64,000 nucleotides of DNA, taken from contig JAIKWU010000079.1 of NCBI GenBank assembly GCA_024684455.1, positions 120,489 through 184,488 of the forward strand, in the 5' to 3' direction. The position numbers were made by a program, and so were the translations under genes. Shown piece after piece: positions 27,849 through 37,771 of this stretch. Origin of the DNA: Bacteroidaceae bacterium. Lineage in GTDB: Bacteria; Bacteroidota; Bacteroidia; Bacteroidales; Bacteroidaceae. The notes beneath the pieces are model-generated. The model was not told where the DNA came from, did not search any database, and saw only the letters and a program-made list of their open reading frames with translations. The first letter of the stretch is position 1, and every line of letters begins with the position of its first letter.

Positions 27849-30800
27849 TCAGCGCATCAGCACTTTCTTTCCGTCGATGATGTAGAGTCCTTTCGTGGGC
27901 TGTGCGACACGACGTCCGCTGAGGTCATAAATGGTACTTTGTACATTGTTCTTTGTACTTTGTACATCCTCGATGCCTGTCGGTGTCTCGCCGTTGAAGA
28001 AAATGATGCCGCGCGTGGAGGCATCGTCGGGCGTGTCGAGCACGATATAGGCGTGCAGACTCTTGAGTGACGGCGTGGCGGTGTCGGCAACGTAGAAGGC
28101 TGGTACATTCAGGACGTAACTGGTGTGTCCTGCTTCGACAGCCTGCGTCACGTCGAAGTTGGCTGCGTAATTGCCTGAGAAACGTCCGCCTGTGAACGGT
28201 GTGCTATAAGCGGCACCACGTTCGAGCGTCACGCCCGTCACATTATAGGTATGGCTGTCGCTGACGGATGCCGGCGTGAGGAGGAAGGGGACATTGGCGG
28301 TGGTCGTATAGACCCTCTTCGTCTGCAGTTCCGTGCCGTCGTAGCCTGTGATATTCTCGATGAGCGTACCCGTTCCGAAAAGTGTGCGTATCGTGTTGGA
28401 ATTGAGGGCGAAGGGAAGGATGACAGCGTTGCGTTGTCCTGGCTGGAGGGTGCATTTCAGTGTCACATCGGTCTTGCCTGCCTGGAAACCATCGATATCT
28501 TTGTCCTCATCGATGACGACTGGCTTCGACGTCACGTCTTCCAGCATGACGCTGCGGAAGTAGTCAATCTCTTCCTGCGGAATCTTCAGCGTGTTAAGGA
28601 AGTAGTTCTCAAACTTTTCGGTCAGCGTGGTTCCCTCCAATGCATCAATCACAGCGATGCGGTCACTCCATTTGTCCTTATAGCGAGCACCGGCAATCGA
28701 ATAGGAGGTCAACTCAAAGTCCTTGAAGATGGCATCGAAGCCGAGGCCGAGAATACCTTCCTGCAACATGGCCCAGAGGCCTGTGCGGTCAGCACCCCAT
28801 ACGCAGTGGAAGTAGAGGGCCTTGCCGGCGCGAAGGGTTTTGAGCGTGAGTGCCCATTCTTTACGCCAGTGCTCAATCGACTCCTCTTTGTTGAGGTCTT
28901 CGGGCAGCCAGTCGTTGCCGTTGGCGAAGTAGAAGGTGTCGGAGAAACCGAAGGGCGAGTGGCCGGCAGAACTACTGCTCTCGCCATCCCAGCGCAGGTC
29001 GATTTCGGAAGCGATGCCGAGATTGCGCAACACCTGCAGGTCGGCTGCATTGGCGGTGTGGTCGCCGTTCAGTTCCGAGCCACGGTAGATGTGGCCATAC
29101 GTCACACGCTTGGTGCGGTCGTCTGTGAGCCAGCCGCCGAGGTCGCGGATGTTGTTGCCCGTGGGTGCATAGATCATGCGCAGACGGCCTTCGGTGTGGA
29201 AACAACCCTTCTTGCGTGTCGTTCCGTCAGCAACGACGCGGAAATAGTAGGTGCGCTGTGGATAGAGATTAGGAATGTAGCAGTCGGCGCCAGGGAGCAC
29301 ACGGCGTTGTGTCGAGGTGGCAAACGACTTGTCGTCGCTAAACTCCACATAGATGTTCGTAGCATCGCTGATGCCTACCGGTATCATCACGGGGTTGGGC
29401 GTGTCGCGACGTTGCGGCGGAGTCATGCTCCGGTAGTTGTCGATATAACTGTCGCCCGACAGAAAATAGGAAACCTCGGAGAGGAACTTGCGTGCACTGA
29501 AGTTCTCCAACGTGGCGGTGAAGTCCATGCGCTGCGGCTCGACCACGTAGAACGGGAGCGACGTGGATGCTGTGAGCGACGATCCTTTTGCCTGCAGCAG
29601 GTACTTCCACGTGTAGTTGACTTCGCGGCGGTTCTCCTTGATGTAGAACGACTGCAGCCAACCGCCGTTCCACGGCAGGAGGTAGATGTCGGGCTTCACA
29701 GGACTGAGCGTCACGATGCCGAAGTCTATGGCGTCGGTTGTCTCGTAGGGCTTGACGACGCAGGGAACGCCAGCACGCACATGACTGACGGGATAGATGA
29801 CAGCGGTCTTGTCTTTGAGTCCGCCGACACAGTAGAGTTCAGCAAAGTCGTCGGTCGTAATGTCGAAGGGCACACACAGCGGCATAAGCGTGCCTGCCGT
29901 GAATTTCTTCTGGAGGGTGACATGTGCCTTGGTGGGTATGCTGACGGTGTATTCTGTGTCATTGTCCGATAGCGTCACTTCGGGTACATCATCACCGTAG
30001 AAGAGACGGAAGTTGCCGAAGAAGGTGCGGTTGTACGTCAAGGTCGTCGGGTCGATGCGGATGCCCAGCGGAACGTCGCTTGCGGCATCGAGCGTCAAGT
30101 CAACACCTACCCAATAGTCGCCATATTCGAACGAAGTGGGCGCGGAAGCCGAACTGGTGGGGAAGGCCCGTCCTTCCATCGTGGACTGCATACCGCTGGT
30201 GCGTGTCGTGGCATAGCGACAGCCTTCCATCTGGCTCGGCAACTTGACCGACTGGTCGCCCAAGTAGAGCGAAGCCTTCACTTCTTCGATGCCGTTTTCA
30301 TAGTTGCGTACCGAGGTGACCACATCGGTCGGACGATAGAAACCTTGTGCCATCAGGGTGTAATGACCGGCAGGCAGACCCTTAACCACCTGTTCGACGG
30401 TGGCTGTGAGGCGTGTGTTCTCTGCATGACCTACACCGGCAGCCGTCGTCTTCAGATTGGCATTCTTCGCCGTCCATCCGCGTGAACCTTGTGTCATGTC
30501 GGCGTTGGTGATAAGTGCCGTGAGTTCGTAGTTCCCATTGGCGGCAGGATAGTTCTTCACCACGTCAAGCACTGCTGTGCGCACCTCATCGAACACCACC
30601 TCTGCATCGGCATCTGTATCGATGACGCGCAGACGGTTCTGTGCGTCTTGATAGACGACTGCAAAGCCCTCGTGTCCACCCGATGCCTGCTCAACGATAC
30701 CAGCCAGTTTGTCGAGTTGACGGAGGTAGCGGTTGTCAACGGGCTTGATGTCGCCGTAATAGTAGAGTCGTGCATCGACCCACGTCATCCAGTTGAACGA

Positions 30801-31823
30801 GGCATTCTTTGTCTCGAAGCCGATGGTCAGTTTACCGTCAGTGCCTACTTGAGCAATGGCGGAATAGGTGTCGTAAAAGCCTTTTCCGACGAGGCTGCCG
30901 CCAGTGATTTCCACACCTTCGGTAATGGGTACGGACTGTGTGCCGCACAGCATGGAAAGGCCTGAAGCAGTACCATCGAAGTCACCGTTTTCGTCATAGA
31001 CACGCACCTGTGAACGGAACTCATACCAACCTGCTGGCAGGCTGGTGTAGGAAGATGTGATACGGGCATCGCCCAGTTGATAGGCCGGCCCCGTCCAATA
31101 GTTCAACTGTGCAGCCTCAAACTGGCTCACATCCATATTATTGGTTGTCGTGGGGAAGACACCGTGTGTGTGGGCAGTCGTTTCCACAAAGTCCCAATGC
31201 GCAGATGAGAATCCGTTCCAGTACTCCACGAGTTGTGGAAAATGGCCAGTCTGACCTTCGCCGAGATGTTGGCGATAGGCTTCGGTTTCGCCGAGGTAGG
31301 AAAGACGGAAGTGGTCGCACTTGAACCAACTGGCCGACTTCATGCCGAGTTTCACATAGTGTGTTGTGGCATCGACGAAAAAGTTCAGTTGAATCTCCTC
31401 GAGCGAACTCTTGTGCTGTGGCACAACGGAGACTTGTGCTTCGTTGGCATAGAGCCATACTGGCGTGTTGACACTGGTGTAGGTGTTCGAAGCCACCATG
31501 GCTACGAGCCGGTATTCGCCGGCAGGCAGCCCTGTCAGTTCTTGCTCCACAAACTGGTTGGGGCAGCAGAACACATAGTTGTCGCCCTGCGTCCATGTGT
31601 TGAACATGTAACTGCCGTTGCAGTTCGACACGGTATAGACGGCATCCGAATTGGGACGTACACCGATGTCGCCTTCAATCCACGACTGTGTCCATCCTGT
31701 CAGGTCGCCCGTCTCGAACGATGGGTTCACAATGCGGTCAGTAAAGTCCTGGACAGTCTGAGCCACAGAGGTGAATGAATTCAACAAACACACGCTCAGC
31801 AAGAAGGAAATCACTTTCTTCAT
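27849..31823 (-). CDS. Giant secreted protein with tyrosine-phosphatase-like domain (PTP-1), C-terminal tail
   Basis: Signal peptide; NIRDLGGWLTDDRTKRVTYGHIYRGSELNG and FHCVWGADRTG (CX5R); tail IYDLSGRRVAQPTKGLYIIDGKKVLMR. Confidence 0.82.
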   Translation of the reverse strand: MKKVISFLLSVCLLNSFTSVAQTVQDFTDRIVNPSFETGDLTGWTQSWIEGDIGVRPNSDAVYTVSNCNGSYMFNTWTQGDNYVFCCPNQFVEQELTGLPAGEYRLVAMVASNTYTSVNTPVWLYANEAQVSVVPQHKSSLEEIQLNFFVDATTHYVKLGMKSASWFKCDHFRLSYLGETEAYRQHLGEGQTGHFPQLVEYWNGFSSAHWDFVETTAHTHGVFPTTTNNMDVSQFEAAQLNYWTGPAYQLGDARITSSYTSLPAGWYEFRSQVRVYDENGDFDGTASGLSMLCGTQSVPITEGVEITGGSLVGKGFYDTYSAIAQVGTDGKLTIGFETKNASFNWMTWVDARLYYYGDIKPVDNRYLRQLDKLAGIVEQASGGHEGFAVVYQDAQNRLRVIDTDADAEVVFDEVRTAVLDVVKNYPAANGNYELTALITNADMTQGSRGWTAKNANLKTTAAGVGHAENTRLTATVEQVVKGLPAGHYTLMAQGFYRPTDVVTSVRNYENGIEEVKASLYLGDQSVKLPSQMEGCRYATTRTSGMQSTMEGRAFPTSSASAPTSFEYGDYWVGVDLTLDAASDVPLGIRIDPTTLTYNRTFFGNFRLFYGDDVPEVTLSDNDTEYTVSIPTKAHVTLQKKFTAGTLMPLCVPFDITTDDFAELYCVGGLKDKTAVIYPVSHVRAGVPCVVKPYETTDAIDFGIVTLSPVKPDIYLLPWNGGWLQSFYIKENRREVNYTWKYLLQAKGSSLTASTSLPFYVVEPQRMDFTATLENFSARKFLSEVSYFLSGDSYIDNYRSMTPPQRRDTPNPVMIPVGISDATNIYVEFSDDKSFATSTQRRVLPGADCYIPNLYPQRTYYFRVVADGTTRKKGCFHTEGRLRMIYAPTGNNIRDLGGWLTDDRTKRVTYGHIYRGSELNGDHTANAADLQVLRNLGIASEIDLRWDGESSSSAGHSPFGFSDTFYFANGNDWLPEDLNKEESIEHWRKEWALTLKTLRAGKALYFHCVWGADRTGLWAMLQEGILGLGFDAIFKDFELTSYSIAGARYKDKWSDRIAVIDALEGTTLTEKFENYFLNTLKIPQEEIDYFRSVMLEDVTSKPVVIDEDKDIDGFQAGKTDVTLKCTLQPGQRNAVILPFALNSNTIRTLFGTGTLIENITGYDGTELQTKRVYTTTANVPFLLTPASVSDSHTYNVTGVTLERGAAYSTPFTGGRFSGNYAANFDVTQAVEAGHTSYVLNVPAFYVADTATPSLKSLHAYIVLDTPDDASTRGIIFFNGETPTGIEDVQSTKNNVQSTIYDLSGRRVAQPTKGLYIIDGKKVLMR
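27935..27969. repeat. 7-nt-period array in frame in the PTP-1 tail linker (tactttg tacattg ttctttg tactttg tacatcc)
   Basis: Read directly; encodes DVQSTKNNVQST before IYDLSGRR. Confidence 0.8.
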
Positions 31824-31879
31824 GTTGTCAATCAGTTTGATTTTACGTCAGTTCTTCCGAACTCTCTTTACTATACAGC

Positions 31880-32080
31880 CTACCAGAGACCTTTTTCCCA
31901 GTTCTCGTTGTTCTCCTGAAGGACGAGGTCCTCGTCCAGTTCATCACGACGAGGAGCATCGACTGGCATACCAGGCTGATACTCGCCGCCGTTGCCTGAA
32001 CCAGGATTCACATCCAAGAGTAGTGGTGCGAAGGGTGCAACCGTTGTCTGCGGTGAATGATATCGCTTTTTCATTATCAT
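31880..32080 (-). CDS. Small acidic protein C of the 'W..LW' family (66 aa, or 64 aa from ATG 32074)
   Basis: M(IM)KKRYHSPQTTVAPFAPLLLDVNPGSGNGGEYQPGMPVDAPRRDELDEDLVLQENNENWEKGLW*; lies between two giant PTP genes, 4 nt after the stop of the upstream one. Confidence 0.75.
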   Translation of the reverse strand: MIMKKRYHSPQTTVAPFAPLLLDVNPGSGNGGEYQPGMPVDAPRRDELDEDLVLQENNENWEKGLW

Positions 32081-32084
32081 ACTC

Positions 32085-35000
32085 TTATTTTACATAAACT
32101 TTTTTACCGTTCACAATGTAAAGACCACGGGTAGGCTGCCCGACACGACGTCCGCTGAGGTCATAAATCGTACTGGGTGCGTCGTCCTTGATACTTTGTA
32201 CCTGGTCTATGCCCGTGGCTTCGCTGTCGAAGGTCACAATGCTCTTCACACCGCTGGCCGGCGTGTCGAGCACGAGGTAAGCGCGAGTGCTCTTCATTGG
32301 AGCAGCCGTCTCATTGATGACGTAGAACTTGTCGTTCGAGATAACGTAGTTCTCCTTGCCGTCAACAGTCGATTTTGCTACGTCCATGGCGGCATAGGTG
32401 CCGACCATCTTGCCGTTCGTAAACACTGCATCGGAGAGTTCGCCCTCAACCATCGTCACTTCGTCGAGCACATAGGTATTGTCGCTACGGGGTTCGGTGG
32501 GCACGAGCAGGAAGGGCTTGTTTGCCGGAGCAATGTCGGTGTCCTTGGTGATTGCCTCTGTCTTCAGCACGCCATCTTCGTAGGAGACGATATTCTCTAT
32601 CTTAGTGCCCTTGCCGAAGAAATCCTTGGCTTTCCACAAATCCAGGTCGCAAGGCAGGACAACGGTGTTGTGCTTATCCGCCTTGAGCGTGCGATGCAGG
32701 GTGATATCGGCCTTGCCATTGTAATAGGCAGGCACGTTGGCATCCTCGTCGATGGTGAGCGGATAGACTTCGAGCATCACGCTACGGAAGTAGGTGATGT
32801 CGTCCATAGGAACGCCAAGTTTGTTCAGGAAGTAGTTTTCAAACTTGTCGCGCAGGGTGGCACCTTCAAGCGCGAGGATGACGTCGATGCGGTCCTGGAA
32901 CGAGGTCTTCAGACGGTTACCGGCAACTGAGAACGAAGTCAGTTCGTAGTCCTTGTATATCTGGTCGATCGTCAAGCCGAGCAGGCCTTCGAGCAGGAAG
33001 GAGAGCATACCCGTGCGGTCGGCACCCCATGCACAGTGGAAATAGACAGCCTTGCCCTGACGGAAGTGGTTGAGGATGAAGTCGAACTCCTGCTTCAGAC
33101 GCTGCTGAGTGCCGCTCTCATTGAGGTTGGCAGCCGTGTAATCATTGGCAGCGGCAAAGTAATAGTCATCGCCTGTAAAGCCGAAGGCGGAGGTGCCACA
33201 GCCCATGTCCTTGTCGTGGTCAGACTTCCAGCGGAGGTCGATTTCGCCACCCACACCAAGGTCGCGCAGTGTCTGCAAGTCTTCGGCAGTGGCACTAAAG
33301 TAGCCGTTGAGCGTCGAGCCACGGAAGAGGTGACCGTAGGTAGTGCGGTGTCTATCCTGCGTCTCCCAACCACCGAGGTCGCGGATGTTGTAGGCCGACG
33401 GTGCATAGACCATGCGCAGGTGACCCTTCGTATGGAACTGACCTCGATAGCCAGTGCTCGCCTCGAAGTACTCGAATTTATAGGTCTCCTGTGGCAAGAG
33501 GTTATAGACGTAGGCTTCTGTGGCTCCAGCAGGAACCATGATGCGTACCACCTCTTCAAAATTGCTGTTCTGTATGATGATTTCTATTTCATCGTTGTGA
33601 GCCGGCAGCGGTATCATTACGGCATTGGGAATGTCACGGCGTGTGGGAGGAGCCACGTTGTAGGCCGCAACCTCAGAGGCTTCGCTGCTGCCGCTGTAGG
33701 ATACTAAATTAAGATACCTGCGTGCAGCGAGGTTCTCCATATTGACATCGAACTCCATGTCATTGAAGTCAAGCACAACCTTTCCTATCTCTGCATCTGG
33801 ATGGGAATTTCCATCCATGCCGTAGTAGGTCCAGGTGTCGTTAGCAGCATTCACCCTGGCCCAGCCGCCAGCCCACGGCATGACGAACTTCTTGCCGTTG
33901 GTCAGCGTCATCTCCATCGGAGCGCTGTAGTTGGCGATGCTGAACTTGGCATAGCAAGGCGTGCCGGCTGGCACGGTGTTGACAGGATAGATAGAGAGGC
34001 TACCCTCAGACTCCTCACCAGCAAGGGCGTAGAGTTCGTCAATATAGTCGTCGCTGACGTCGAGTGTGAACGGAGCGCAGACAGGTGTGAGTTCGTCGGC
34101 AGCGTTGTTGAGGGCCACCTGCGGAACCTCACCGATGTACCAGAGTTTGAAGTTATCGACAGCCGTCCAAGCCTTCGTGTTGGCACAGCGATAGCCGATG
34201 GTGACAAGGGCATCGTCGGCCAGCACACCGATGAGCGTGTTGGGATAGTGCCCAGCCTGCAGATATTTGTTGGCTGCACTGCTACCATTCGGAATGAAGA
34301 AGGAAGCACCGCTGGGCTGTTCGCCACTCAGACTGTTGTTTGTCGTTCCCTGATAGTCGAACAGGTTCATCACCAGTTGCTCGTTGCCGTTGAGGTAGAT
34401 GGCTCCAGTGACGATGCTGTTGCCAGACTGGTAGTCAGCCCAAGCATCATTCATCGGGTCGTTCGTACGTTCGAAACCATCGACCGTCATCTTGTACGCA
34501 CCGGCAGGCAGCATGTAGGGCAGCGTCTGTCCGAGGTCGAACGAACTGTTGTAGTAGCGCATCACGCCGTTGGTCACGCCGACGGTCGTCGATGAGGCCA
34601 GTGTCTCTGTCCAGTACGCCTTGTAGTTCGTATCGCTGAAGTCGGCATCCTGAATCATCCACGTGAGGTCAAAACCTTGCCCCTCGTTGATGGTGACGCT
34701 CTTCAGGAATGTGAGGGCCGCGGCCCAGAGGTTCTGCTTCTCTGCTTCGAGCGCAGCCACGCTGCTGACGTTCTCCACATTGGTGTTGGCCGTGGAGAGC
34801 GCACTGCTGTAGTCGCTGGCGGCTGTGCCTTCGTCGGTATAGACGGCGGTCTGGTCGATGAAGCGCTCTTGAATCATCTGCCGCATGGTCTTGTAGTCAG
34901 CATACGGTTCGACGTAGGGCTCTGCAACGGCCACTGCTGCGTTGATGGCGGCGATGGCGGCCTGATAGTCCTCTGCGGTGGTGTAGGTCTTGTTGTTCTG

Positions 35001-37220
35001 CTGAATGACGTCGGTCAACTGGCGACGAGGCAACGTCGGGATGACGAGGTTTTGTGCCGCACTAACTGTCTGTGCGAGTTGTTCCTGCCAGGCGCTGAGG
35101 TCGAGCGGACCGCGGTAGTAGAGGTGGAAGTCAGACAGGCAAGCCCAGTTGTTAGCAGCATAATTTTCAATTTTGAATCCGATAGTCACATCTCCTCCGT
35201 TGAGCGTTGCCTCCAGTGTGTTCAAGTAGTTATGTGCTGCAAAGTAGTCGTCAAGGTGTGAGCGTGAATTGGGAATGTAGATAGTGTTGCCATTCACGGT
35301 GGTAGAACTGCCGCCGCTCGATGGTTGGGCACTCATACCACCCTCGACAATGTTCATAATCTTTACGCTGGCATCGTTCAGGAAAAGATAAGTGTCATAA
35401 TCGCGTCCTGAGACACTCGACATGTCAGAAGCATGGTTGCCGATACGCTGAAATGCTTCCACTGTAGCGCAATAGGCACCTGCGGGCAGTCCTTGCAGCG
35501 TCTGTTGGATGATGATATTATTACGCAGTTCCGTGATGGAATATTTGCCAAAGTTCAGCACAGAGGCGGGATCGACATCCCATCCCATCGGGCTGACATT
35601 TGTAAAGACGGCATTGGTCAACAGCGAAGTAAGGTCGAATTGTGCTCCGTCGTTGATGGTGACACTTGACATCAGTGATGCCAATGCAGGACGAAGTTGA
35701 GCCTGCTGTGTACCAATAGTAGTGACAGCCTCGCTCAATGCTGCCCCCTGAATGGCTACATCGACGGCGTCAACAGCAGCATTGAATGTAGAAACGGCAC
35801 CATCAGGATCCGTATAGACGTTCTGGGCACAGATGGCCTCCGCCGTTGTCTTCTGTGCTTGATATGCTGAGTAAGCCGCAGACACAGCCTGAGCCGTTGT
35901 AGTTGCATCGGCGATGGCATCGATGGCTGCCTGATAGTCAGCCGATGTCGTATAAGTCTGGTTGTTAGCCGATACGATAGACGCAAGGTCGGCTGCTGCC
36001 TGTGTGGGAAGCGGTGTGACAGCCTGTGCATTTGCCACGGTAGTAGCCAACTGGGCTTCGTATGCAGAAAGGTCTTCAGCATTATAGTAATAAGTAAGAC
36101 GTACGTTATTGAAGCATATCCAGTTAGGATAATCACCTGCTGCATAACTTGGCACGGCAATCGTCAGAGCCAGATTGCCGTCACTGCCCACGTAGGTATA
36201 GACCGTGTTCGTATATTTCGTTCCTTCGTTAAACTCGTCCTTGATATTTCCTCGCGAGGTAGGCTTGGAATGATTATCGGTACTGATGGCATACCAGTCC
36301 TTGATGAGCACCTGATTGTCATTAGCCTTGAAGTAGGCGTTTGAGAATACATAACCGTCATTTCCGTATGTCTGGCAGCGTGCCAGCACCGAAGCTCGGT
36401 AGAATGCCTGCACTTCCACTTTGTACAGACCTGGCGTGAGTCCCGTCACAGTCTGCGTTGTCATGGACTGACCTCCGGCAGCATTCTGAATCTGATAGGA
36501 ACCGTTCGAGATGGCTGTGCCCTGAATGTTGTTCACCGTCCATCCATCGGTGTTCAAGTACATCGTCGGATTGGTGATAGCGTCCGTCTTGTCCATCGAT
36601 GCCATGCTGGCAATAGCCGTCTCCAAGTCGCTCACACTCGATGCCGTGATACCAGCCTGAGTGGCCACGGCTGCTGCACGTGCATTGGCGGCAGCCGTCA
36701 CAATCGATTGTTGTTGAGCAGGCGTGAGGAATTCCCAGACGGCAGCGTTGGCAAGACCGTCAACGAGCACCAGTTCATCGTTCGCATCAATAGCGACGTA
36801 GTAGCCCTGCGTGGCATAAGCCACCTGATTGGGCTTGTAGATACAACGGATGACGAATTGTCCGCTCGCTACCTCTGTAACAGCCCATTTGTGGTAACTC
36901 GAGCCGGCACAGTCCAGACCATCCGCCACGACACGCAGAAAGCGACCATAGTAGTCGCCCATCTGGAAGCGGATGTAGTTGTAGGTGGCATCCGAAAACT
37001 CGCCGACACTTGAGCCCTCGTTCTTAATCTCCACAGGTACGCCATATAGGTCCACCTTCGCACCGCTGTTCGATACAGTTGTTACGCCGTGGCTCAGGAA
37101 CTTGCCTGTTGCAGGGTTGTAGAAATAACCCTTCGTTCCGTCGGCAGGAATGGATGCAGTTGCTGTTAACGAAACCAGCCAGCACAGAACGGCCGATAAA
37201 AGCAAATGTTTCTTGTTCAT
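32085..37220 (-). CDS. Giant secreted protein with tyrosine-phosphatase-like domain (PTP-2), C-terminal tail
   Basis: Signal peptide; helical repeats (YEAQLATTVANAQAV..., YTTSADYQAAIDAI); NIRDLGGWETQDRHRTTYGHLFRGSTLNG and FHCAWGADRTG; tail IYDLSGRRVGQPTRGLYIVNGKKVYVK. Confidence 0.82.
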   Translation of the reverse strand: MNKKHLLLSAVLCWLVSLTATASIPADGTKGYFYNPATGKFLSHGVTTVSNSGAKVDLYGVPVEIKNEGSSVGEFSDATYNYIRFQMGDYYGRFLRVVADGLDCAGSSYHKWAVTEVASGQFVIRCIYKPNQVAYATQGYYVAIDANDELVLVDGLANAAVWEFLTPAQQQSIVTAAANARAAAVATQAGITASSVSDLETAIASMASMDKTDAITNPTMYLNTDGWTVNNIQGTAISNGSYQIQNAAGGQSMTTQTVTGLTPGLYKVEVQAFYRASVLARCQTYGNDGYVFSNAYFKANDNQVLIKDWYAISTDNHSKPTSRGNIKDEFNEGTKYTNTVYTYVGSDGNLALTIAVPSYAAGDYPNWICFNNVRLTYYYNAEDLSAYEAQLATTVANAQAVTPLPTQAAADLASIVSANNQTYTTSADYQAAIDAIADATTTAQAVSAAYSAYQAQKTTAEAICAQNVYTDPDGAVSTFNAAVDAVDVAIQGAALSEAVTTIGTQQAQLRPALASLMSSVTINDGAQFDLTSLLTNAVFTNVSPMGWDVDPASVLNFGKYSITELRNNIIIQQTLQGLPAGAYCATVEAFQRIGNHASDMSSVSGRDYDTYLFLNDASVKIMNIVEGGMSAQPSSGGSSTTVNGNTIYIPNSRSHLDDYFAAHNYLNTLEATLNGGDVTIGFKIENYAANNWACLSDFHLYYRGPLDLSAWQEQLAQTVSAAQNLVIPTLPRRQLTDVIQQNNKTYTTAEDYQAAIAAINAAVAVAEPYVEPYADYKTMRQMIQERFIDQTAVYTDEGTAASDYSSALSTANTNVENVSSVAALEAEKQNLWAAALTFLKSVTINEGQGFDLTWMIQDADFSDTNYKAYWTETLASSTTVGVTNGVMRYYNSSFDLGQTLPYMLPAGAYKMTVDGFERTNDPMNDAWADYQSGNSIVTGAIYLNGNEQLVMNLFDYQGTTNNSLSGEQPSGASFFIPNGSSAANKYLQAGHYPNTLIGVLADDALVTIGYRCANTKAWTAVDNFKLWYIGEVPQVALNNAADELTPVCAPFTLDVSDDYIDELYALAGEESEGSLSIYPVNTVPAGTPCYAKFSIANYSAPMEMTLTNGKKFVMPWAGGWARVNAANDTWTYYGMDGNSHPDAEIGKVVLDFNDMEFDVNMENLAARRYLNLVSYSGSSEASEVAAYNVAPPTRRDIPNAVMIPLPAHNDEIEIIIQNSNFEEVVRIMVPAGATEAYVYNLLPQETYKFEYFEASTGYRGQFHTKGHLRMVYAPSAYNIRDLGGWETQDRHRTTYGHLFRGSTLNGYFSATAEDLQTLRDLGVGGEIDLRWKSDHDKDMGCGTSAFGFTGDDYYFAAANDYTAANLNESGTQQRLKQEFDFILNHFRQGKAVYFHCAWGADRTGMLSFLLEGLLGLTIDQIYKDYELTSFSVAGNRLKTSFQDRIDVILALEGATLRDKFENYFLNKLGVPMDDITYFRSVMLEVYPLTIDEDANVPAYYNGKADITLHRTLKADKHNTVVLPCDLDLWKAKDFFGKGTKIENIVSYEDGVLKTEAITKDTDIAPANKPFLLVPTEPRSDNTYVLDEVTMVEGELSDAVFTNGKMVGTYAAMDVAKSTVDGKENYVISNDKFYVINETAAPMKSTRAYLVLDTPASGVKSIVTFDSEATGIDQVQSIKDDAPSTIYDLSGRRVGQPTRGLYIVNGKKVYVK

Positions 37221-37424
37221 AGAAATAGTAAATTAAAATTGTGAATAGTTAGGATTTTCGCATTGTATGACGCAAAGATACGGAAAAAAGAGAAAAGTGA
37301 AAAGAGAAAAGTGAAAAAAAAGCAGAAACTCGTGTGATACTCCGCATATTTCCGTGGTTCGCAGTTATCTTCGTTCTTAATAACTGCCTGAGAATCATCA
37401 AAAAATTGTACCAAATAATTTTTT

Positions 37425-37528
37425 GCGTGTTGGTACAAAAGTTTCACCGCAGTGAAACACAAGTTTCATCGCAGTGGAAAAAAAGTTTCACTGCGGTGAA
37501 ACTTTTGTACCTCCGCAGTGGAAAAAAC
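37425..37528. repeat. 22-bp-period tandem array, family 1, copy 2
   Basis: Units at 37425, 37447, 37469, 37491 and 37513; contains GTTTCACCGCAGTGAAAC and GTTTCACTGCGGTGAAAC; preceded by GTACCAA...TTGGTAC as in copy 1. Confidence 0.85.
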
Positions 37529-37564
37529 ATCGCCGCACCGTCTCCTTTCGGGAACGGTGCGGCG
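37525..37564 (-). terminator. Hairpin terminator downstream of peptide B (minus-strand transcript)
   Basis: cgccgcaccgt / acggtgcggcg arms; minus strand continues ATGTTTTTTCC. Confidence 0.75.
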
Positions 37565-37591
37565 GCGACTATCTTACTGTGTGAAAGGATT

Positions 37592-37771
37592 TTACCAAAG
37601 GTTGCCCCACGACGTGGGTTCTTCAGAGTCGTAGTCAAGTTGCTTTGTCTCAGCCACGCCAGGGCCATCATCTCCGCCGAAGGGGAGGGAGTCATCGCCA
37701 CAGATATAGGTGCGAGGCACAGACAGGAATATCGTCTGCCGAGGTGTGATGTATGCTACTTTCTTTTTCAT
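37592..37771 (-). CDS. Small acidic protein B of the 'WGSLW' family (59 aa; absent from the supplied ORF track)
   Basis: Manual translation: MKKKVAYITPRQTIFLSVPRTYICGDDSLPFGGDDGPGVAETKQLDYDSEEPTSWGNLW*; ATGA overlap with the stop of the C10-peptidase gene; aligns with peptide A. Confidence 0.82.
   Translation of the reverse strand: MKKKVAYITPRQTIFLSVPRTYICGDDSLPFGGDDGPGVAETKQLDYDSEEPTSWGNLW

Noticed and set aside
28251-29972. 573-aa plus-strand ORF antisense to PTP-1
   Set aside because: Lies wholly opposite the PTP gene with its P-loop motif; no recognisable motif or upstream RBS/promoter support.
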